Under the pieces are notes generated by a model. The model was given only the letters and a program-made list of their open reading frames with translations. It ran no database searches and had not been told where the DNA came from. Below are positions 58,974-64,000 of a DNA stretch of 64,000 bases, one piece after another (positions within the stretch are counted from its first letter, which is position 1; each line of letters opens with the position of its first letter). The translations under genes and the position numbers were made by a program. Origin of the DNA: DATEJJ01 sp039649115 (GTDB taxonomy: Bacteria > Actinomycetota > Actinomycetes > Mycobacteriales > Micromonosporaceae); contig JBBWZQ010000057.1 of the NCBI GenBank assembly GCA_039649115.1, positions 5,353 to 69,352 on the forward strand. Reading direction: 5' to 3'.

Positions 58974-60310
58974 CTCCGGAACAGCTTCCGGGCGTCGGCC
59001 ACGGTCATCACCGAGCCGGTAATGATCACTCCCGCCCCGGCCAGGCCGGCGTCGGAGTCCTCCTCGGCGAGGCTCACCGCGGTCGCGATCGCGTCGGGCA
59101 GCTCCGCCTCCACGTGTACCCGGTCCTCGCCGAACACCTCGACCGCCAGCACGGCCAGCCGCTGCACCGGCATTGCCCGGGACGAGCTGTTGCGGGTGAC
59201 CACGACCGCGTCCACCACCGGTTCGAGCAGCTCCAGCTCGGCCTCTACGTCCTTGTCCACGAGCACCGCGAGTACCGCGACCAGGCGCCGGAAGCTGAAC
59301 TCCTCGACGAGCGCGGTGACGGTGGCGGCCATGCCGTGCGGGTTGTGCGCCGCGTCCAGCAGGATGGTCGGCGCGGTCCGTACCCGCTCCAGCCGCCCCG
59401 GTGACGAGCTGCCCGCGAAGCCCTCCCGTACCGTCGCGACATCGAGCTGCCGGCTGTTCCCCGCGCCCAGGAACGCCTCGGCGGCGGCGAGCGCCACGGC
59501 CGCGTTCTGCGCCTGGTACGCCCCGTGCAGCGGCAGGTACACCTCGTCGGAGGTACCGCCGAGGCCCTGCAGGGTGAGCACCTGGCCGCCCACCGCGAGG
59601 GTGCGCCCCAGCACGCCGAACTCGGCGCCCTCCCGGGCGACCGTCGCGCCCACCTCGGCACACCGGCGCAGGATCGGCTCGGCCGCCTCCTCGTCCTGCG
59701 CCGCGCAGATCAGCGTCGCTCCCTCGTGGACGATCCCGGCCTTGGCGGTGGCGATGTCGTGGATCGTGTCGCCGAGCCACTGGGTGTGGTCCAGGCCGAT
59801 CGGCGTGATCACGCAGGTGGCGGCGTGCAGCACGTTGGTGGAGTCGTCGGCGCCACCCAGCCCGACCTCCACCACGGCGACGTCGACCGGCGCGTCGGCG
59901 AACGACGCGAACGCGAGCGCGGTCGTCATGTCGAAATAGGTCAGCGACTCGCCGTACTTGCGGTCCACCAGCTCGGCGAGCGGCGCCACCTCCCGGTACG
60001 CGGCGACGAAGCGTTCCTCGTCGATCGGCTCGCCCTCCAGCGAGATCCGTTCCCGTACCGTCTCCAGGTGCGGACTCGTGTACCGGCCGGTACGCAGCCC
60101 GTGCGCGCGCAGCAGCGAGTCGATCATCCGAGCGGTGGACGTCTTGCCGTTGGTACCGGTGATGTGGATCGCCGGGTACGCCCGCTGCGGGCTGCCCATC
60201 ATGTCCAGCAACGACTCGATGCGCCCGAGGTCGAAGACCATCCGGGTGAACCCGCGCGCCTCCAGCTCGCGGTTGACCTCGGCGAACCCGTCGGCCCTCT
60301 TGTCAGTCAA
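58970..60310 (-). CDS. folC: Folylpolyglutamate synthase/dihydrofolate synthase
   Basis: The 446-residue ligase has the P-loop HITGTNGKTSTARM (about residue 50), SPHLETVRERI, GLGGADDSTN and DAAHNPHG motifs of the Mur-ligase-like FolC family. It adds glutamate to folates. I place the start at a TTG (60310) that overlaps the valS end by 8 nt; this reproduces the usual FolC N-terminus (DKRADGFAEVNRELEARG), while the next ATG would cut it by about 28 residues. Co-transcription with valS is likely. Confidence 0.92.
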   Translation of the reverse strand: MTDKRADGFAEVNRELEARGFTRMVFDLGRIESLLDMMGSPQRAYPAIHITGTNGKTSTARMIDSLLRAHGLRTGRYTSPHLETVRERISLEGEPIDEERFVAAYREVAPLAELVDRKYGESLTYFDMTTALAFASFADAPVDVAVVEVGLGGADDSTNVLHAATCVITPIGLDHTQWLGDTIHDIATAKAGIVHEGATLICAAQDEEAAEPILRRCAEVGATVAREGAEFGVLGRTLAVGGQVLTLQGLGGTSDEVYLPLHGAYQAQNAAVALAAAEAFLGAGNSRQLDVATVREGFAGSSSPGRLERVRTAPTILLDAAHNPHGMAATVTALVEEFSFRRLVAVLAVLVDKDVEAELELLEPVVDAVVVTRNSSSRAMPVQRLAVLAVEVFGEDRVHVEAELPDAIATAVSLAEEDSDAGLAGAGVIITGSVMTVADARKLFRR

Positions 60311-62981
60311 CTCGCCGTCCCTGAGTAGCCGGCGGCGTGCTCGCCTCCGCCAAAACCTCGCTCCGGCTGCGCTCGCCCAGTGCCCCGAGCGCGGCGTCGA
60401 TGCGGGCCAGCTCCGCCTCGGCGCCGGCCAGCCGCTGCCTGATCTTCGCGACCACCTGCTCCGGGGCCTTGGCCAGGAAGTCCACGTTGCCCAGCTTGGC
60501 CGCGGCGCCCGCCCTCTCCTTCTGCGCCGCGATGCGGTCCTTCTCCAGCCTGGCCCGTTCCGCGGCCACGTCGATCGTGCCCCGGGTGTCCAGCGCCACG
60601 GTGATGCCGCCGCCGACGACCAGCGTCGCGGTGGCCTGGAAGCCGTCGCCCTTGCGCTCCAGCCGCGCCAGCGAGCGGACCAGCGGTTCGTGCTCGGCGA
60701 TCCCGGCCGCGGCCAGCCCGGACAGCTGGGCGGCGACCCGCTGGCCCGGCTTGAGCCCCTGGTCCGACCGGAACCGCCGCACCTCGGTGACCACCCGCTG
60801 CAGGACGCCGATGTCCGCCTCGGCCGCGTCGTCCACAAGGGACTTGTCCGGCGCGGGCCAGCCCGCGATCACCAGCGACTCGCCACCGGTCAGCGCCAGC
60901 CACAGCTCCTCGGTGACGAACGGGATGACCGGGTGCAGCAGCCGCATCAGCTGGTCGAGCACGTGCCCGAGTACCCGCTGGGTGGCCGGGCTGTGCTCGA
61001 TGACCGGCTTGGTCAGCTCCAGGTACCAGTCGCAGACGTCGTCCCAGGCGAAGTGGTACAGCGTGTCGCAGACCTTGGCGAACTCGAACCGCTCGAACTG
61101 CTCGTCGACCTCGCCGATCACGTGCTGCAGCCGGGACAGCACCCACCGGTCCACAGTGGACAGCTCCTCGTACGCGGGCAGGTCGCCACCCGTGTGCGCC
61201 CCGTTGAGCAGGGCGAACCGGGTCGCGTTCCAGAGCTTGTTGCAGAAGTTCCGGGAGCCCTGGCACCACTCCTCCGACACCGGCACGTCCGAGCCGGGGT
61301 TGGCGCCACGGGCCAGGGTGAACCGGGTGGCGTCGGCACCGAAGCGCTCGATCCAGTCCAGCGGGTCGACCACGTTCCCGTACGACTTCGACATCTTCTT
61401 GCCGTGCTGGTCGCGCACCATGCCGTGCAGGGCCACCACGTTGAAGGGCTGCTGGCCGTCGCGCGCGTACAGGCCGAACATCATCATCCGGGCGACCCAG
61501 AAGAACAGGATGTCGTACCCGGTGACCAGCACGCTGGTCGGGTAGAAGCGGGCCAGGTCCTCGGTCTCCTCCGGCCAGCCCAGTGTCGAGAACGGCCACA
61601 GCGCGCTGGAGAACCAGGTGTCCAGCACGTCGTCGTCCTGCCGCCAGCCCGGACCGGTCGGTGCCTCGTCCTCCGGCCCGACACACACGACTTCGCCCTC
61701 CGGCCCGTACCAGACCGGGATGCGGTGCCCCCACCACAACTGCCGGGAGATGCACCAGTCGTGCATGTTGTCCACCCAGGCGAAGTAACGCTTGGCCAGC
61801 TCACCCGGCTCGATGCGGACCCGGCCGTCGCGCACCGCGTCGCCAGCCGCCTTGGCCAGCGGCGCCGTGTGCACGAACCACTGCAGCGACAGCCGCGGCT
61901 CGACGGTCGTGCCGCACCGCGAGCAGTGCCCGACCGCGTGCACGTACGGCCGCTTCTCCGCCACGATCCGGCCCTGCTCGCGCAGGGCGGCGACGATCGC
62001 GGGGCGCGCCTCGAACCGGTCCAGCCCCTGGAACGGCCCCGGCGCCGTGATCACACCGCGCTCGTCGAGGACGATCGGGCTGGGCAGGCCGTGCCGCTGG
62101 CCGATCTCGAAGTCGTTGGGGTCGTGCGCCGGCGTGACCTTGACGGCGCCGGTGCCGAAGGTCGGGTCGACGTGCCCGTCCGCCACCACCGGGATGCGCC
62201 GGCCGGTCAGCGGCAGCTCCACCTCGGTACCCACCAGGTGCCGGTACCGCTCGTCGTCCGGGTGGACCGCGACCGCCGTGTCGCCGAGCATCGTCTCCGC
62301 CCGGGTGGTGGCGACCACGATCTCGTCGCTGTACCGGATCGACACCAGCTCGCCCTCGTCGTCGGTGTGGTCCACCTCGATGTCCGACAGCGCGGTGAGG
62401 CAGCGCGGGCACCAGTTGATGATGCGCTCGGCGCGGTAGATCAGCCCGTCCTCGTACAGCCGCTTGAAGATCGTCAGTACCGCGCGGGACAGCCCCTCGT
62501 CCATCGTGAACCGCTCGCGGGACCAGTCCACCGAGTCGCCCAGCCGGCGCATCTGGCCGAGGATCGCCCCGCCGGAGGACGCCTTCCACTGCCAGACCCG
62601 CTCGATGAACGCCTCGCGTCCCAGGTCGTGGCGGCTCAGGCCCTGCGTCGCGAGCTGCCGTTCGACGACGTTCTGGGTGGCGATGCCGGCGTGGTCCATG
62701 CCGGGCAGCCACAGGCTCTCGTACCCCTGCATGCGCCGGCGCCGGATCAGCGAGTCCTGGATCGTGTGGTCCAGGGCGTGGCCGACATGCAGCGACCCGG
62801 TCACGTTGGGTGGCGGGATGACGATCGAGAACGGCGGCCGCTCGGTGTCCGCGCGCGCCCGGAAGTAGCCGGCCGCCACCCAGCGCTCGTACCGCGGCTG
62901 CTCGACCTCGGCGGGCAGGTAAGTGGTGGACAGCGTGGGCTTGACAGCGGCGGCTGTAACAGGGCTCGTCGACACATTCAA
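60303..62981 (-). CDS. valS: Valyl-tRNA synthetase
   Basis: The 892-residue class I synthetase has the HIGH motif LHVGHALDHT (about 65-74), KMSKSYGN (near residue 527), the tRNA-Val editing domain between, and a C-terminal coiled coil (RARLEKDRIAAQKERAGAAAKLGN) that contacts tRNA. It starts ATG at 62981. Its upstream region contains a 14-bp minisatellite but no T-box element that I can find. Confidence 0.95.
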   Translation of the reverse strand: MNVSTSPVTAAAVKPTLSTTYLPAEVEQPRYERWVAAGYFRARADTERPPFSIVIPPPNVTGSLHVGHALDHTIQDSLIRRRRMQGYESLWLPGMDHAGIATQNVVERQLATQGLSRHDLGREAFIERVWQWKASSGGAILGQMRRLGDSVDWSRERFTMDEGLSRAVLTIFKRLYEDGLIYRAERIINWCPRCLTALSDIEVDHTDDEGELVSIRYSDEIVVATTRAETMLGDTAVAVHPDDERYRHLVGTEVELPLTGRRIPVVADGHVDPTFGTGAVKVTPAHDPNDFEIGQRHGLPSPIVLDERGVITAPGPFQGLDRFEARPAIVAALREQGRIVAEKRPYVHAVGHCSRCGTTVEPRLSLQWFVHTAPLAKAAGDAVRDGRVRIEPGELAKRYFAWVDNMHDWCISRQLWWGHRIPVWYGPEGEVVCVGPEDEAPTGPGWRQDDDVLDTWFSSALWPFSTLGWPEETEDLARFYPTSVLVTGYDILFFWVARMMMFGLYARDGQQPFNVVALHGMVRDQHGKKMSKSYGNVVDPLDWIERFGADATRFTLARGANPGSDVPVSEEWCQGSRNFCNKLWNATRFALLNGAHTGGDLPAYEELSTVDRWVLSRLQHVIGEVDEQFERFEFAKVCDTLYHFAWDDVCDWYLELTKPVIEHSPATQRVLGHVLDQLMRLLHPVIPFVTEELWLALTGGESLVIAGWPAPDKSLVDDAAEADIGVLQRVVTEVRRFRSDQGLKPGQRVAAQLSGLAAAGIAEHEPLVRSLARLERKGDGFQATATLVVGGGITVALDTRGTIDVAAERARLEKDRIAAQKERAGAAAKLGNVDFLAKAPEQVVAKIRQRLAGAEAELARIDAALGALGERSRSEVLAEASTPPATQGRRVD

Positions 62982-63027
62982 AGTCTACGGGGCCACCGGG
63001 GTACGCCTGTTCCGCGCTCCCTCAGCC

Positions 63028-63097
63028 GCTGCCTCGCTGCCGCTGCCTCGCTGCCGCTGCCTCGCTGCCGCTGCTTCGCTGCCGCTGTCTCGCTGCC
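63028..63097. repeat. 14-bp tandem repeat upstream of valS
   Basis: Five direct copies of GCTGCCTCGCTGCC (63028, 63042, 63056, 63070, 63084) with single-base changes in the last two. It lies 47 bases before the valS start and 57 bases before the divergent membrane protein gene. Confidence 0.9.
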
Positions 63098-63153
63098 GCT
63101 CCCTTTGGCGAAGACGGGCACGGCCCTGCTTCACCGGCTGTTACCCTCCGACA

Positions 63154-63831
63154 ATGGTTCGCGCATGGGACGGCGAGGCGGACGTCCCCCAAGATCTCGT
63201 CATGCTCGACGACGCCCCGCTGGGTGACGTCGCCTTCGAGGACGAGGAGCCCGGGGAACCGTCCGCGCGGCGGCGCCGGCTCAAGTGGTACGTCCTGGGC
63301 GGCGCCGGCACCCTCGTGGTCGTACTCCTCGTGGCGTTGGGCCCGACCGCCTGGCTGCTGCTCACCCAGCGTCGCGCCCACCTCGACACGCCGGACACGC
63401 TCGCCGGGCTGACCCTCGATCACACCGCGGACGGCCAGGCGACCGCCGAGTACCTGCGCACCGCCGTGGCCGCGAGCGTCACGCTGGACACCTCCGTGGG
63501 CGCGGTCTACGACGATCCCGGGAACAAGCAGCGCTCGGTCATGTTCTTCGGCGGCACGGGTCTCCTGCTGTCGCCGGACAAGGAACTGACCTCCGTGTTC
63601 CAGCTGCTCGACGACCAGGGCGGCGGCATGAAGGACGTCCGGCCGGTACCGGCCGGCAAGCGGGGCGGCGAGATGCGGTGCGGCACAAGCGCCGGTGACG
63701 GCGGCGACATGACCGTGTGCGGCTGGGCGGACCATTCGAGCATCGCACTCGCGCTTTTCCCTGGACGCTCGGTGGACGACGGAGCGACGTTGATGGGCAG
63801 GATGCGCGACGGCATCCAGCAAACAGTCTGA
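63154..63831 (+). CDS. Hypothetical single-pass membrane protein
   Basis: The 225-residue protein has an acidic N-terminus (DLVMLDDAPLGDVAFEDEEPGE), an Arg cluster, one membrane helix (about 50-72) and an extracellular domain of about 150 residues with two or three cysteines. The frame is open upstream through the repeat, but ATG 63154 is taken as the start: TACCCT (63142-63147) lies 6 bases before it, like a -10 box giving a leaderless mRNA. No family is recognised. Confidence 0.75.
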   Translation: MVRAWDGEADVPQDLVMLDDAPLGDVAFEDEEPGEPSARRRRLKWYVLGGAGTLVVVLLVALGPTAWLLLTQRRAHLDTPDTLAGLTLDHTADGQATAEYLRTAVAASVTLDTSVGAVYDDPGNKQRSVMFFGGTGLLLSPDKELTSVFQLLDDQGGGMKDVRPVPAGKRGGEMRCGTSAGDGGDMTVCGWADHSSIALALFPGRSVDDGATLMGRMRDGIQQTV

Positions 63832-63837
63832 AAACAA

Positions 63838-63871
63838 CTTCAGGGGCACCTCATACGAGGTGCCCCTGAAG
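63838..63871 (-). terminator. Rho-independent terminator of the rRNA operon
   Basis: A perfect 15-bp stem (63838-63852 with 63857-63871; loop ATAC on +) is followed on the minus strand by TTGTTTT. It lies downstream of 5S and overlaps the region just after the stop codon of the converging gene. Confidence 0.9.
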
Positions 63872-63876
63872 GGAAG

Positions 63877-63997
63877 TTGTCCGGCGGCGTCCTACTCTCC
63901 CACACCCTCCCGGGTGCAGTACCATCGGCGCTGGAGGGCTTAGCTTCCGGGTTCGGAATGTGACCGGGCGTTTCCCCACCGCTATGACCGCCGTAAC
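63877..63997 (-). rRNA. rrf: 5S ribosomal RNA
   Basis: Read on the minus strand, it begins GTTACGGCGGTCATAGCG and contains AACCCGGAAGCTAAG and GGGAGAGTAGGAC, the conserved bacterial 5S blocks; the ends pair (CGGCGG with CCGCCG). Length is about 120. 16S and 23S should lie beyond the right edge of the window. The exact ends are approximate by a few bases. Confidence 0.95.
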
Positions 63998-64000
63998 CCT

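Overview
The window is high-GC (about 70% or more) chromosomal DNA of an actinomycete, most like Pseudonocardiales/Micromonosporales. Evidence for this: GTG/TTG starts, many 4-nt ATGA/GTGA gene overlaps, a DasR-type operator, an actinobacterial translational ileS T-box, and a backbone (hemW, sulfite reductase, cysH, sirohydrochlorin chelatase, lepA, rpsT, holA, comEC, comEA, degV, histidine phosphatase, rsfS, nadD, obgE, rpmA, rplU, rne, ndk, DUF4233, folC, valS) that I recall being in the same order in Mycobacterium tuberculosis. I see no transposase, integrase, phage gene, CRISPR array, tRNA or plasmid function. It is a core chromosome region with lineage-specific genes inserted into it.

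Region by region. 1-3 kb: hemW and a secreted phosphoesterase. 3.1-11.8 kb: an assimilatory sulfur operon preceded by a 20-codon leader peptide: sulfite reductase, a tiny zinc-ribbon protein, cysH, cysD, cysN, a sulfonate-type ABC transporter (binding protein, ATPase, permease) and a sirohydrochlorin chelatase that serves the siroheme of the reductase. 11.8-20.7 kb: mixed genes (enoyl-CoA hydratase, barnase-type RNase with barstar, MDR reductase, FrnE/DsbA protein, amino-acid permease, nitronate monooxygenase, GH18 chitinase with a DasR site, HD hydrolase). 20.7-31.6 kb: lepA, a GH25 lysozyme, rpsT, a 15-bp minisatellite, holA, comEC/comEA, a GntR regulator with a perfect palindrome, DegV. 31.6-36.5 kb: histidine phosphatase, rsfS, nadD, a phenylacetate-CoA-ligase-like gene, pepN. 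36.6-41.2 kb: radC, trpS with a Trp-Trp leader and attenuator, a PadR/MFS efflux operon, a GNAT. 41.2-50.7 kb: obgE, rpmA, rplU, a lipoprotein, rne, the DUF2344/radical-SAM pair, an acyltransferase. 50.7-56.3 kb: ileS with its T-box, a membrane-anchored esterase and its apparently dead paralogue. 56.3-64 kb: ndk, a membrane-anchored VOC protein, DUF4233, folC, valS, a 14-bp minisatellite, a membrane protein, and the end of an rRNA operon (5S plus terminator) running leftward.

Together, the left third supports sulfate/sulfonate assimilation and extracellular polymer use (chitin, peptidoglycan, RNA, organophosphate). The right two thirds is housekeeping translation, RNA processing and DNA uptake/repair. 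Three amino-acid-sensing RNA leaders can be read directly (Cys leader before sulfite reductase, Trp leader before trpS, Ile T-box before ileS).

Two genome-scale signals stand out. The hexamer GGTACC is nearly absent left of about 22.6 kb and strongly over-represented to the right, which suggests a mosaic or chimeric joint near lepA/rpsT. The 11-mer palindrome TCCAC(A/T)GTGGA recurs five times, only in the right part, in unrelated reading frames. I found no obviously new defence or mobile system.
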